Shown here: piece by piece, positions 22,896 to 32,483 of the stretch
How positions within the stretch are numbered: the first letter of the stretch is position 1
Layout of the letters: the number at the start of each line of letters is the position of its first letter
Assembly: GCF_014217215.1 (NCBI RefSeq)
Contig: NZ_CP056082.1
Location: 1-42,892, forward strand
Reading direction: 5' to 3'
DNA from: Rothia nasimurium
GTDB taxonomy: Bacteria > Actinomycetota > Actinomycetes > Actinomycetales > Micrococcaceae
DNA length: 42,892 nucleotides
Position numbers and translations under genes: made by a program
Notes under the pieces: generated by a model
The model's database searches: none
What the model saw: only the letters and a program-made list of their open reading frames with translations
Told to the model about the DNA's origin: nothing

Positions 22896-25090
22896 TACTG
22901 CTTTCCTCCATCTCTTACTCTCATGGCCGCTTGACGGGCCTTAATGCGCTGCTGCATCCGGGCCGATTGCTGGACGCTTTGGGCCTTGTGCTGAGGTGCT
23001 GGGGTGGCGCGGCGGGTAGCCGGTGCCGGGGTGGTGCGTAGACCGTTTTCTACCGGCGCGGGTCGGGGTACTGACCTCGCGGGCTGGTGAGCTGCTGGTC
23101 GCCGGGTATCTGCGGCCGCTGGTGCTGGGGTAGTGGCCTCTCTTACCGGGCGGTTCTGGGGTGCGCGGGTGCCCTGGATTGGCTGGGCCGGTGCTGGTGC
23201 TGGGCTGGTGCGGATGCTGCCAGCTCCGCTAGGTGCTCCTGCCGGTGCCGGTCGGCTGCTACCACCGGGGGCGGGTCGGCTTGTGGCCGGTGCCGGTCGG
23301 GTGCTGCCGCCTGTGCCGGTGGTCGGCCGGTTCCAGGTCTGGGGCTTAGTGCGCCCCGCGTGCCCCGGTACATCGGTGATGGTTGGGCGGGTGGAGCCGC
23401 TGCGGTTGGGGGTGGTGTAACGGCTTGCAGCAGGGGCCGGGGTCTGGCCGGTGGCTGCTCGTGACCAGATGGACTGGTGGCGGTTGTAGTTAGCCAGTTG
23501 GCGGGTGGTGGCGTCTTGGCGGTGGACGTTTCGGCTCATACCGTGCGCGCCGGGTGCTCCGGGGGTGCCGTTGGTGCCCCTGCCTCCGGTGGTGGTCTGG
23601 TTCCGGTTCATGGTGCTGTTAGCTCTCGCGCTGCGGTAGCTCAGGGCACTGTTGAGCATCTTTCGCATGGTCACAGCCTGGACTACGCGGGAGATGGAGC
23701 GGCCGAGGCCGCCGCTGCTGCCGGTGTTACCGCTGCCGGTAATGGTCGCTACGGTGTGTTTGAGGCCAAAGGCTGCGAACAGCACCATCAGGGAGATGAA
23801 GAACTGACGCCCCCAGCTCATAGACGAGGTGCTGATTTGGGTTACAACGCCTAGGGAGACGGAGAGCATGAGCATAGCGATAATGTTTGCCATGACTGCC
23901 GACCCTAGCATCATGGCCCAGGTAATGAGCCAGGAGCGGGTGACGCCGGGAATCATGCCCAGGGGTAGGAAGAAGATACCGAGGATAAGTAATAGGAGGG
24001 CTTGGAAGAAGGCGATGACGGCGCTAAAGACCAGGGAGGCAATGAGGAAGCCCATGATGATAACGAGGATGGTTGCTATAAAGGTTGAGCCGAGTTTGTG
24101 TGACCAGGAGTCGCCGGTGATGATTTGACCGGCTGCGGAGTCCTCCCCAACCTCTGGCAAAACAGTGTCCTCTAGGAAGGTCTTTTTATCCTTGGTAGTT
24201 TCTTTGGTCAGCAACTCTTTACCGTAGGTCTGGCAGACCTCTACAGAACCGAATTGGGCCACACACCAAGGAGTAACTACCATCTGGCGCCAAACTGCAT
24301 CAGTAGCTTGACGGGCAAAAGCCTGGGAGTCCGTGTTACCGCTAAAGCTCACGGCCTCGTATTCAAACGGTGCTGTTGCAGCGCCCCCGGTATTGCTACT
24401 CACGGCACTGACAACCGTATTACCGGCTGCGCGTGCAGTCTCAAGACCGGACACCCACACGTTCGGGAAGAGGGCCAGCGATACAGCAGCAACCGCCGTA
24501 ATACCTAGCGTTAGAAGCCCGTTAAGAGCTGCCTTATCCCGCAAGTAATCGAAGTAGGTAAAGACCGCGCCCAGTGCTAGGCAGGTGGGGAAGAGCCAGC
24601 CCAGTGACTCAGTGGCGGCCGCACCCAGGATAGGGGAAATATCTAGGGTATCTTCAAAGGCCACCGCTGACCCTAGAAGCCAGCTCATGATAGCAACGAT
24701 GATGTAGCCAATCTCGGCCACGGTCAGCATGAGGGTGCTAGCAAGGCCGGTCATGGTGGCAATGACGGGGTTTGTGATGCCGCCCTTGGTGGACTCGATG
24801 GAATAGGCGCTAGTGGGTACGTCCTCAACGAGGGTTTTTGCGCCGCCGTTTGACCAGTCCTCTAGGGGTATGAGGGAACTAATGCCGGTGCCGCCGTCTG
24901 CTGCCTGGGCTAGGGCGGTGCCAAGCCACATGCTGGCGAAAAAGGTTGTGAGAAAGATTTTCCAGCGGCGGCCGTTCATAGCCCTTATGCCTCGGTAGAG
25001 GGCTACGATGGGCACCCAGCGCCATGCTTTGGCGCTAGCCTCTAAAAGGCGGGCTGTAGTTGTGGGGGTAAGGGTTTTCATGGTTAGCAT
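22895..25090 (-). CDS. VirB6/TrbL-like polytopic conjugation protein
   Basis: A 731-aa protein probably forming the inner-membrane part of the channel. After a signal-like or membrane segment (about 43-62, ending in Ala-Gln-Ala), it has hydrophobic segments at about 108-145, 150-175, 185-205 and a block of four to five between 325 and 450. The last 250 residues are a Pro/Ala/Arg/Thr low-complexity tail with many repeated PAP and TTP units, predicted to be disordered and cytoplasmic. Two possible starts (25090 and 25081) both lack a ribosome binding site; coupling to the lipoprotein stop, which the first overlaps, is likely. The other copy has at least ten frameshifts. Confidence 0.8.
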   Translation of the reverse strand: MLTMKTLTPTTTARLLEASAKAWRWVPIVALYRGIRAMNGRRWKIFLTTFFASMWLGTALAQAADGGTGISSLIPLEDWSNGGAKTLVEDVPTSAYSIESTKGGITNPVIATMTGLASTLMLTVAEIGYIIVAIMSWLLGSAVAFEDTLDISPILGAAATESLGWLFPTCLALGAVFTYFDYLRDKAALNGLLTLGITAVAAVSLALFPNVWVSGLETARAAGNTVVSAVSSNTGGAATAPFEYEAVSFSGNTDSQAFARQATDAVWRQMVVTPWCVAQFGSVEVCQTYGKELLTKETTKDKKTFLEDTVLPEVGEDSAAGQIITGDSWSHKLGSTFIATILVIIMGFLIASLVFSAVIAFFQALLLLILGIFFLPLGMIPGVTRSWLITWAMMLGSAVMANIIAMLMLSVSLGVVTQISTSSMSWGRQFFISLMVLFAAFGLKHTVATITGSGNTGSSGGLGRSISRVVQAVTMRKMLNSALSYRSARANSTMNRNQTTTGGRGTNGTPGAPGAHGMSRNVHRQDATTRQLANYNRHQSIWSRAATGQTPAPAASRYTTPNRSGSTRPTITDVPGHAGRTKPQTWNRPTTGTGGSTRPAPATSRPAPGGSSRPAPAGAPSGAGSIRTSPAPAPAQPIQGTRAPQNRPVREATTPAPAAADTRRPAAHQPARSVPRPAPVENGLRTTPAPATRRATPAPQHKAQSVQQSARMQQRIKARQAAMRVRDGGKQ

Positions 25091-25485
25091 CCAATGCCGG
25101 TATCTTCACTCAGTGCCCAGCACGCCGGGTCATCTTCGGCTAGATGTTCTTCGGTAATGACGTCGTATTCTTCGACTTTCCATTCACCGTTTACCTCACG
25201 AAGACCAAACACATCTTTACGGCCGTCAGCATCAGGAATGACTACGGCATAGCCGGTTTCTTTCCACTTGGTCACCGATTCAACGTCGGTAGGGTGCCCA
25301 GGCCACACGGTCTTATCGCTCAGGTGACTACAGTTAGAACGCCCTAACGTCATTTCACAGCGTTCTTTTTCGGTGCCGGTGACATACGCCTGAGCCACCT
25401 TCACAGCCTCCGACTCAGCAGACGAACACCCAGACAACACCAGGCACGCCCCAGCAACAACAACCATTCCCATTACGCGCTTCAT
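25084..25485 (-). CDS. Small conjugation lipoprotein (second copy)
   Basis: Identical to the 133-aa lipobox (LSGC) protein at 3633-4034. Here the downstream VirB6-like gene is intact, so this is the copy in which the operon order can be read without interruption. Confidence 0.8.
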   Translation of the reverse strand: MKRVMGMVVVAGACLVLSGCSSAESEAVKVAQAYVTGTEKERCEMTLGRSNCSHLSDKTVWPGHPTDVESVTKWKETGYAVVIPDADGRKDVFGLREVNGEWKVEEYDVITEEHLAEDDPACWALSEDTGIGC

Positions 25486-28004
25486 GCTGCGCCCTCCACT
25501 TCCTCTAACTCAAGGCTCATTGCAAAATCTTTCGGGTCAGTAGACATCAACCGCCGCACTTCATCCGAGGGAAAATCAAACTGAACCACAGCCACACGCT
25601 CGCGCCAATCCCTCACCAACGCACGACCCTTAATAAGCTGGTCACTCTCCGGGTCAGTAGCCAACGAACGAATACGCTCACGGGTATCAGCGTTCACAGG
25701 CATACCCAACAGCTTCGCCGCCGCGTCCTGCTGCTCTTCTGAGGTGAACTGAAAAATACGCACCCCTGATAACTGCTCAACCAGACCAGGCATAGCCGCA
25801 ATAGAAGTGCAGTCCTGGGTGTCATAGGCAAGACCGGTGTTAAAAGCACGGCCCATACGCGCCACCTGGTCAAGAAAAGCCGCCCCGTTCGTTGCCCGCA
25901 TCATGATGTGAACCTCGGGCACCGCCACCAGTTTCCGCATAGCTCGCAAGGTTTTCGATGATGAAACATGCAGCGCAAAATTAGTAATGCCCTGAATCAA
26001 GGCCACCGACAAGCGGTTCTGTGCATCCCAATCGGCAAAATCAAGGTTCTCATTCGGTAGTGAGAGGTTCTGAACCTGAATAATCCACAAACCGGGCTTA
26101 TCAGTCAGAGCCATATCACCGGACGGTTTACCCAAAACAATCTTGCCCACAGGGGTTTTAGCCAGGTCTTTGAGGTACTCAGCAAACGAGCGAACATCGG
26201 CATCATCAGAACCAGCCATACGCTCAATAACCCCATAGGTTGAAGGGTTCTCAGACTCCTCAGCCTCTTCGGTGGCGTACCTCAAAGATGCAGAGGTCGC
26301 TACATCAACCTGTCGGCGGTCTTTAGCCTGCATCATCAAAATGGACTGAACCGCAATCGGAGCCTCAGACTTACCCAGAGCACGGAACATATCGGCCGCC
26401 CCACTGTGGGACTCGTCCAGCTCAATCACACCAGAGGGCACCCCATAATGTGAGGCCACCAATGAGATGCCCCCACAGTCGCCCTTGGGGTCGAGCATAC
26501 AAAACCAGGACGGTTTTTCTACAGCCTGAGACACCATTTCAAGGCCCATAGCCGTGGTCTTACCGCGTCCACTTCGCCCCGCATAAGCCGTTGAGGTTGT
26601 ATCGCCACGTTCACCGGATGAAGCAATAGCAGAACGGAACAGTTCGGTTGTGGTGCCAGAGGTATAACCCACCGCGCCCTTGGTGCTATCGCCTACCTTG
26701 CTACCAGCCCAGAAGAAGGCACCATAAAAGGCAACATCGGTTTGGATATGGCCCATATCGGTAACGCGCACTGAGTCACCGGGCATATTCTCTAGCCACA
26801 AGTCCCGCTGTTCATCCTCACCGCGCGAGAGCAAAATTTCCTCATTCAGGAAGAAGTCAGTCACCGCCTGAATATTGTCCTCAAGCTCTTCACGGCTCGG
26901 CGCTGAAATAATCAGGCGGCTATTGTGCTCTACCAGGTACGTTCCGCCCCGGCGAATGTCTTTCAGCAGCGCCTCATTTTTCAGCTCCGCATCCTCAATC
27001 TCTTCACTGGTTTCACCGGCAGAAGTTTTAGCCGCGGACTGGCGCTGTTCCTTAGCGGTACGGCGGGCCTCGTTTACCTGCTTGATAGCGTCCTTTTTCG
27101 GCACGTTCTGGAAACGGATGGACACATCAGCATAGACCGGCACCTGCACCGGCTCCCCGTCCTGCCCCTGCTCCATACGGGTAATGTATGAAAGCAGCGT
27201 AGCCCACTCGGAATTACCGGGGGCGGTGACCTCTTCGGGCAGGTCAATCATAGGCAAAATAGCCTGATACATCACCGGCTGCCCAGCTTCATCCAGTAGC
27301 TCTAGGTGGTCTGAGTAAGGAATGACCTTAGAGGACAGAAGATGTTGCAGGGCTGCGCCGGTGATTTTGCCCTTGGGCGGCACCGGCGCTTTAGTGCGTC
27401 CGGTTTCGCGTGAGAGCATCCAGGCGATTTTTTCAGCATCCGCTAACTTAGCTTTCAGCGGTGAGCCGCCCAGGGTTTTGACGATACGGCGGGCGCTGCT
27501 CATGTAGTGGGTCAGCTCTTCATCACTCAAGGGGTCAGCGTGCAAGCCGGTTGCAGCATTAGCACCGCGCTTAATGGCCTGAGCTGCGGCCGTATCGCGC
27601 TCTTCAATGAGAACACCTAGCATCACATGACGCTGCGGCAAACCTAGCGCGTCGATACGGGCCGCGTAGTCCTTGGCCCAGCGGTCGCCGTCTGCGTAGT
27701 CTGCATCGTACAGCTCTCGCACTGACTCGTAATACTGGCTCCCGTCCACCTTTGACCACATGATTTTGAGGTGACAAGGGGACTGGCCCAGGGCCTTAGA
27801 AGAGGCTCGGATAACCTTATCTAGTTCGGATTCCCAGGCTTCAACCGTGGCCGTATCAAGGTTGGAGATACCTAGCTCTAACCATGCCTCAGCGTGCAGG
27901 GCAGTCACTAGCAAACCATCGGTAATAGTGTGGTAGGCCGGTGGTGGGGCGCTGCGGGCATCGTCAAAGCCAAAAGCGCTTTTGACCTTAGAAAATAGTT
28001 TCAT
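25482..28004 (-). CDS. VirB4/TraC-type conjugation ATPase (second copy)
   Basis: Identical to the 840-aa motor at 4031-6553, including the GRSGRGKTT Walker A and the Pro-Glu in place of Asp-Glu at the Walker B position. That both copies agree argues against a sequencing error at that residue. Confidence 0.9.
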   Translation of the reverse strand: MKLFSKVKSAFGFDDARSAPPPAYHTITDGLLVTALHAEAWLELGISNLDTATVEAWESELDKVIRASSKALGQSPCHLKIMWSKVDGSQYYESVRELYDADYADGDRWAKDYAARIDALGLPQRHVMLGVLIEERDTAAAQAIKRGANAATGLHADPLSDEELTHYMSSARRIVKTLGGSPLKAKLADAEKIAWMLSRETGRTKAPVPPKGKITGAALQHLLSSKVIPYSDHLELLDEAGQPVMYQAILPMIDLPEEVTAPGNSEWATLLSYITRMEQGQDGEPVQVPVYADVSIRFQNVPKKDAIKQVNEARRTAKEQRQSAAKTSAGETSEEIEDAELKNEALLKDIRRGGTYLVEHNSRLIISAPSREELEDNIQAVTDFFLNEEILLSRGEDEQRDLWLENMPGDSVRVTDMGHIQTDVAFYGAFFWAGSKVGDSTKGAVGYTSGTTTELFRSAIASSGERGDTTSTAYAGRSGRGKTTAMGLEMVSQAVEKPSWFCMLDPKGDCGGISLVASHYGVPSGVIELDESHSGAADMFRALGKSEAPIAVQSILMMQAKDRRQVDVATSASLRYATEEAEESENPSTYGVIERMAGSDDADVRSFAEYLKDLAKTPVGKIVLGKPSGDMALTDKPGLWIIQVQNLSLPNENLDFADWDAQNRLSVALIQGITNFALHVSSSKTLRAMRKLVAVPEVHIMMRATNGAAFLDQVARMGRAFNTGLAYDTQDCTSIAAMPGLVEQLSGVRIFQFTSEEQQDAAAKLLGMPVNADTRERIRSLATDPESDQLIKGRALVRDWRERVAVVQFDFPSDEVRRLMSTDPKDFAMSLELEEVEGAA

Positions 28005-28633
28005 TTCTTGCTCTTCCTGCTCTTCTTCTGCTGCATCCGCCGCCCAACACCTACAAGGTAATCAGTGCCCATAAGGTAGGGGGTTGGGCTAATTTCAATC
28101 GGCTTGCCCGATGCCTGTTTATAGGCTGTACTCCCGGACTCTTGGGCATAGCGGGCGGTAAACCCTAGACCGGGGATGTTAGATACCTCAGCCCAATCAA
28201 GTTCACCGTTACGCTTCACCAGGTGCTTTAGCCCCAAGGCGTTAGCCAGCTTGCCGAGATTAGAGCGTTGAACCCACGGGATGTACTCAGTTTTTGACGC
28301 CTTGCGGGCACCGGCGCGGATAATGGGCCGGTGCCCCACCAGGACGTAGCGGATAGCTAGAATCCACTGGGTAAAGTTCATGCGGCGGGGGTTTTTCTCA
28401 CTCTCGCTCACTCCGTACTTCAAGAAGAGAACAGGCGGCAGCATATACAGCAGCATGTTCCCCTTGGTCGGTGCCCCAATCAGCAGAAACATAAAGGCCA
28501 CCCAAGCCGGAATAATGACCAGCCCTAGCAGCAGGTCTTTACGCCTGGGGCCTTCTCCCATATCAAAACCCAAAAGCTCATGTTGCCGGGTTTCGATTTT
28601 GAGCTGTTTAGTAACTGTTCGGCCGGTACGCAT
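28001..28633 (-). CDS. VirB3/TcpE-like conjugation membrane protein (second copy)
   Basis: Identical to the 210-aa two-helix protein at 6550-7182, with the same AGGAGGGG ribosome binding site and ATGA overlap with the ATPase gene. Confidence 0.7.
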   Translation of the reverse strand: MRTGRTVTKQLKIETRQHELLGFDMGEGPRRKDLLLGLVIIPAWVAFMFLLIGAPTKGNMLLYMLPPVLFLKYGVSESEKNPRRMNFTQWILAIRYVLVGHRPIIRAGARKASKTEYIPWVQRSNLGKLANALGLKHLVKRNGELDWAEVSNIPGLGFTARYAQESGSTAYKQASGKPIEISPTPYLMGTDYLVGVGRRMQQKKSRKSKK

Positions 28634-28647
28634 GTGTACCCCTCCTA

Positions 28648-28869
28648 CTAGCCGCCAAAAGCTAGGTTAGCTAGGTGCTTAATGAGGGCTACGGCTGAGT
28701 CATTGGCGTACACCAAAAAGCCGATAACAACGGCTACAGCCAGGTTGGTAATAAGGTCGCCCCAGTCTCGTTTCGCGTAGGCACCCAGGGCGCGAGCAAT
28801 CATAATAACGATGAAGAGGTTTCCGGCAATGACGATAAACCAATCTTTCAGACCTGCGAAATCGGTCAT
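28648..28869 (-). CDS. Small two-helix conjugation membrane protein (second copy)
   Basis: Identical to the 73-aa TcpD/VirB2-position protein at 7197-7418. Confidence 0.65.
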   Translation of the reverse strand: MTDFAGLKDWFIVIAGNLFIVIMIARALGAYAKRDWGDLITNLAVAVVIGFLVYANDSAVALIKHLANLAFGG

Positions 28870-29960
28870 GATTCACTTCCTTCAATTTCTAGAATTTGCC
28901 ATTTGGCGGAACTTCCGCCGCTTACTTTCACCAGCTTGACCTGGTAAAACTGTGTTAGTTTCGCCCCGTTAGCGTTGTACTCAACAACGGCCCAACCCTT
29001 GCGGGTATCAGATTCGCCGCCTTCAACTTTCCAACTGGTGACCTTGGGGGCTGAAACGATGCCACCTAGCCCGGTGATAGTGGAGCCGGGGGCGGTGATA
29101 CTCGAAATGTTGGTTTGGCTCGCGTATGCCTCGAAAAACGCGTCAATATCTGCGCGAGTTTCGGACGCTAAAGCGCTATCCTGGTTCACTTCCTCAGTGG
29201 CCGTTACCTGCGGCGGGTCAGCGATACCCACATAGGCCGGTGTGCCGTAGACGGCCGCGCCTTCATCGGTGACGATAACCGATAGTTCTAGGGCTACTGG
29301 CTTTGTGGACTCAGGGTTTCCCTCAGCGTTAAAGCTGGTCACGTTAGCCTGAACAGTCACCCGTGAACGCTGCGAGTCAATCGGCGCTACCTTGATAACT
29401 CGGGCGTTACTGGCCTCCTGGTGGCCCTTGCCGTCCCACCCGAGTTTTGCCTCTGCTAGACCGCCTGAATAGTAGGGGGCCATTGCCTGAGCGCGGGCGG
29501 CGTCCTCACCCTCTTTAAAGGTCAGGTAGGCCGGGGCGAACCCCTCGGCTACGGCTTCGGCTGCTTGGCTGGGGTAGGTGGCTTCTAGAGGAATGTCTAC
29601 GGTGGTTTCTGTATCGAACCCAAAGACAGCGGCCCTAAAACCAATCCAGCAAAACAGCAGAATTAGACCTATTGCGCTCCATCGGACTAGCTTCTTCCAG
29701 GGGGAGGCGGTGGCCGCTGGTGTGACTGCCTGCCACAGGTTTTCTTCGCTCTCACCCTCCCCTGCTACCGGTGAGGTGGCCGCTGGCTCTAGTAGGCTTT
29801 CCCAACTATCTGCCTGTGGTGCCTGCTCTGCTGCGGGGGCGCTGGCTGGCTTCTGGGGCTTGTTCTTACCTTGGAGCCGTTCCTTAATGCCGGGGATTTC
29901 ATCATCTGGCATGTTCAGCACTACGGCTTTAAAGGTTCTCCACTTGCTCGGCTTGCTCAT
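28866..29960 (-). CDS. TcpC/VirB8-like conjugation scaffold protein (second copy)
   Basis: Identical to the 364-aa bitopic protein at 7415-8509, including the cytoplasmic WESLLE and LWQAV motifs. Confidence 0.75.
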   Translation of the reverse strand: MSKPSKWRTFKAVVLNMPDDEIPGIKERLQGKNKPQKPASAPAAEQAPQADSWESLLEPAATSPVAGEGESEENLWQAVTPAATASPWKKLVRWSAIGLILLFCWIGFRAAVFGFDTETTVDIPLEATYPSQAAEAVAEGFAPAYLTFKEGEDAARAQAMAPYYSGGLAEAKLGWDGKGHQEASNARVIKVAPIDSQRSRVTVQANVTSFNAEGNPESTKPVALELSVIVTDEGAAVYGTPAYVGIADPPQVTATEEVNQDSALASETRADIDAFFEAYASQTNISSITAPGSTITGLGGIVSAPKVTSWKVEGGESDTRKGWAVVEYNANGAKLTQFYQVKLVKVSGGSSAKWQILEIEGSES

Positions 29961-30373
29961 AGTGGGTTTTCCACCTCGGCATTAGCGGCCGGTGCTGCCT
30001 CCTGCTGCGCTGGGGGTTGGGTTGGGGGCGCTGCCTGCCGCTCTGTGCGGTCGGGGATAGCCATATCTAGGCCGATGTGCTCCACAGTGACAAAACGGGC
30101 GCTCTTTCTCTGCCCGTCCTGCTCGTAATTGGATTGCTCCCAGCGCCCTAGCAACAGAACACCGTCACCCTTTTTCACTTCGCGGTGGATGCGGCGGGCT
30201 AGGCTGCCCCAGGCTTGGCAAGTGACCCAAAAGGTTTCCCGCTCTACCCAATCGCCCTGTGCGTTGCGGTAACGGTCGGTAGACCCTACGCGAAAACGCG
30301 CAACTGTAGAGGTTTCGGTGTCCTGCATCTGAATGTCTGTACCGATGAATCCGGCGATAGGTGCCAGTGTCAT
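29957..30373 (-). CDS. ssb: Single-stranded DNA-binding protein (second copy)
   Basis: Identical to the 138-aa SSB at 8506-8922. From here the transfer operon runs uninterrupted down to the terminator at 19200-19163, about 11 kb. Confidence 0.92.
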   Translation of the reverse strand: MTLAPIAGFIGTDIQMQDTETSTVARFRVGSTDRYRNAQGDWVERETFWVTCQAWGSLARRIHREVKKGDGVLLLGRWEQSNYEQDGQRKSARFVTVEHIGLDMAIPDRTERQAAPPTQPPAQQEAAPAANAEVENPL

Positions 30374-30379
30374 AGTGAG

Positions 30380-30442
30380 CCTCCTTAGTGTTCCATATAA
30401 TTATGTATATCGTTTCCAGATGGGTAACTTCAACAAATGAAG
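30380..30442 (-). promoter_or_regulatory. Promoter, operator and RBS of the transfer operon (second copy)
   Basis: Same TTGAAG/TATACA pair with the CTTCA-N5-TGAAG inverted repeat (30428-30442) over the -35 box, and the AAGGAGG before ssb. Confidence 0.55.
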
Positions 30443-30529
30443 CAATGTTACTTTGACATGGTTTTATATTACTTTCATTAGAAAACAACTAAAAAGCCAT
30501 ATAGCAAGTCATTTGACACAATAGAAAGG

Positions 30530-30880
30530 GTGTCCTTTGTACTAAAAATCCCCGGCCAGACCCCTGCCGTTCACGATGCCGTGACCATCTTCGGCAACAC
30601 CCTGCGGGTCGGTATCATCCGTCAGCTCTACCTTGGCAAAACCAGCCGTCAAGATATTTCCGCTGGCCTCAACGTGAGCGAGGTAGCCCTAACCCGTCAC
30701 CTCTCTATCCTGGTCGATGCCGGTCTAGTCACCGCTGAAATCATCCCAGGAGTCCAGGGGCGGCCGGTTATCTACACCATCAACAAAGAGGCCACGAACG
30801 CCCTTTTTGAGACGCTACAGGCGTACTATCGCGGAGCTGACCTGCATATAGCTACTTCTGGGGAGGAAGAGCCGGAATAG
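30530..30880 (+). CDS. Winged-helix (ArsR-like) transcriptional regulator (second copy)
   Basis: Identical to the 116-aa regulator at 9079-9429; GTG start, divergent from ssb and overlapping the repA 3' end. Confidence 0.8.
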   Translation: MSFVLKIPGQTPAVHDAVTIFGNTLRVGIIRQLYLGKTSRQDISAGLNVSEVALTRHLSILVDAGLVTAEIIPGVQGRPVIYTINKEATNALFETLQAYYRGADLHIATSGEEEPE

Positions 30881-31769
30881 AGCGATAGAGCACCAGGCCC
30901 TTAAAGCCCTTGGTCTTGCCCTGGCCGGTGCCCATCTCGCGCACATTTGCGCCGGGGTAGTATTCCTTAACGGTTTCCAGAGCTTTACGAAAATTCTCTT
31001 TGAATTTATCCAAACTTTGGGACTGTGAGCCGAACTGAGAGTAAAGCTGTTCCCAAGTGATATGAACCGGGTTCGTAAGGTTGCTCAGACGAGAAGAGAG
31101 CCACAGGTAAATATCCAGGGCCAGCGGGGACTTAGTGTCTTGGATAAGTGCCCGCCATGCTTCGGTAACAATCGGCACCGCGTGGCCCACCACAACAGCC
31201 TCATAGAAGTCTTGCGATAGCAGTAGGTAAGATTCGCGCTCTTTAATATCAGCCTTGGCGTCAAAGTGTATTTCGCGGCCGCTGCCGACTTTAAATTCAA
31301 GCTCGGTTACAACGCTACCGCCCTCATTATCAGCGGTGATAAAAGAGAGTTGAACACTCATAGAGAGCACGGCCCGCAACTGGCGCACAGCTTCACGGGC
31401 GTTGCGCTGATTCCATTGGATACCCAAGTCTTGCAAAAACCCTCGGTAGCTCTTAGCGAGTTCGATACGCGGGGAGCCGGTCTTAACGGCTTCTGTGGTC
31501 ACATAGAGTAGGGCCGCGCGGGCTAGTTTGCCAGAGGGGATAAAGGACTCGCGGGAGCCGTCTGGGTTGGTGATAATGCCGGGGGTGATGCCCAGTGTCC
31601 AAGTGCCATTTTCTCGGAGCCAGATTTTTTCCTCAATGGCCCGGTATGGCAAGCAGCAGTAGATGAACTGTGCCGGGTAAAAGCTGTTGTGAACCTGGGG
31701 GCTAGAAGGAGCGGCGGCCTTTTCGGCTGCGGCTTTCGCCAGGTCGGTAAAGTCGATAGAATCGTTCAT
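30852..31769 (-). CDS. repA: Plasmid replication initiator RepA (second copy)
   Basis: Identical to the 305-aa initiator at 9401-10318, with the ALDIYLWLSSRL signature. Confidence 0.88.
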   Translation of the reverse strand: MNDSIDFTDLAKAAAEKAAAPSSPQVHNSFYPAQFIYCCLPYRAIEEKIWLRENGTWTLGITPGIITNPDGSRESFIPSGKLARAALLYVTTEAVKTGSPRIELAKSYRGFLQDLGIQWNQRNAREAVRQLRAVLSMSVQLSFITADNEGGSVVTELEFKVGSGREIHFDAKADIKERESYLLLSQDFYEAVVVGHAVPIVTEAWRALIQDTKSPLALDIYLWLSSRLSNLTNPVHITWEQLYSQFGSQSQSLDKFKENFRKALETVKEYYPGANVREMGTGQGKTKGFKGLVLYRSIPALPPQK

Positions 31770-31808
31770 GTCAATCGCCTAGTATCGGTAGGTGGTTGGC
31801 TGCCCTTC

Positions 31809-31855
31809 ATGGTGTTGCTAGCACCGTGAGGGGCTTTTTTGTGCCCTAACACCAT
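31809..31855. promoter_or_regulatory. Inverted repeat in the repA leader (second copy)
   Basis: Same ATGGTGTT/AACACCAT pair as at 10358-10404. Confidence 0.45.
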
Positions 31856-31931
31856 TGAGCCTAGGGCTGACACCCCCCCCTGTCAAGAACTCCAAGGATA
31901 TTACTGGCTAGTAACATTGCCCGGCCAAAGG

Positions 31932-32261
31932 TGGGACATTTACCCCGAAGTAGTGGGGGATTTGGGCCGAAGTTGAAGTTATCCACAGGCAAGTGATACA
32001 CACCACTACATGGCGCCCTGCAAATGGGACATTTAGGGGGAAGTAGCTTCCGAGGTGGGACATTTAGGGGGAAGTAGTGGGACATTTAGGGGGAAGTAGT
32101 GGGACATTTAGGGGGAAGTTGAAGTTATCCACACCCACTATTTCACCTAGTCAAACCGCAAATTTTGACCCCTTTTTGAAGGCACTACAAAAAGCTTTTA
32201 ACAAAAAGCTTTTTACATTTAAACCTCCTACTTAAACGCGCGCGCGTCAGCCTGTGGATAA
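31932..32261. other. Origin of vegetative replication with iterons (second copy)
   Basis: Six 22-bp iterons start at 31932, 31954, 32025, 32056, 32078 and 32100. DnaA boxes are at 31979, 32125 and, reversed, 32253. Unchanged from the first copy. Confidence 0.85.
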
Positions 32262-32288
32262 CTCCCAGCAAACAAGCTAGTTCTCGCA

Positions 32289-32452
32289 GTGCCCTTGTGG
32301 GGGCTGACGCCGCCCCCACACCCCCGCGCAAGCGCCGCGCTTGACCGGCTGCCGCACAAAACCCCCGCCCTCTTTGACGCGCAGAGCGCGACAGAGGGCG
32401 GGGGTTTTGCTTGCCCTGGGAGCCTGTGAGCCAGTACGAGCGGGGTAAGGGG
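32289..32452. repeat. 164-bp terminator repeat R1 (second copy)
   Basis: Same 16-bp GC stem with A/T ends (32358-32408), downstream of the NYN gene. Confidence 0.8.
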
Positions 32453-32483
32453 CAAGGTTTGCTAGATTTGCCCCTTTGATTAT

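Noticed and set aside
23087-23854. Long open frames on the plus strand opposite the VirB6-like tail
   Set aside because: They are mirror frames of GC-rich low-complexity coding DNA, have Cys/Gly/Trp-rich nonsense composition and no ribosome binding sites.
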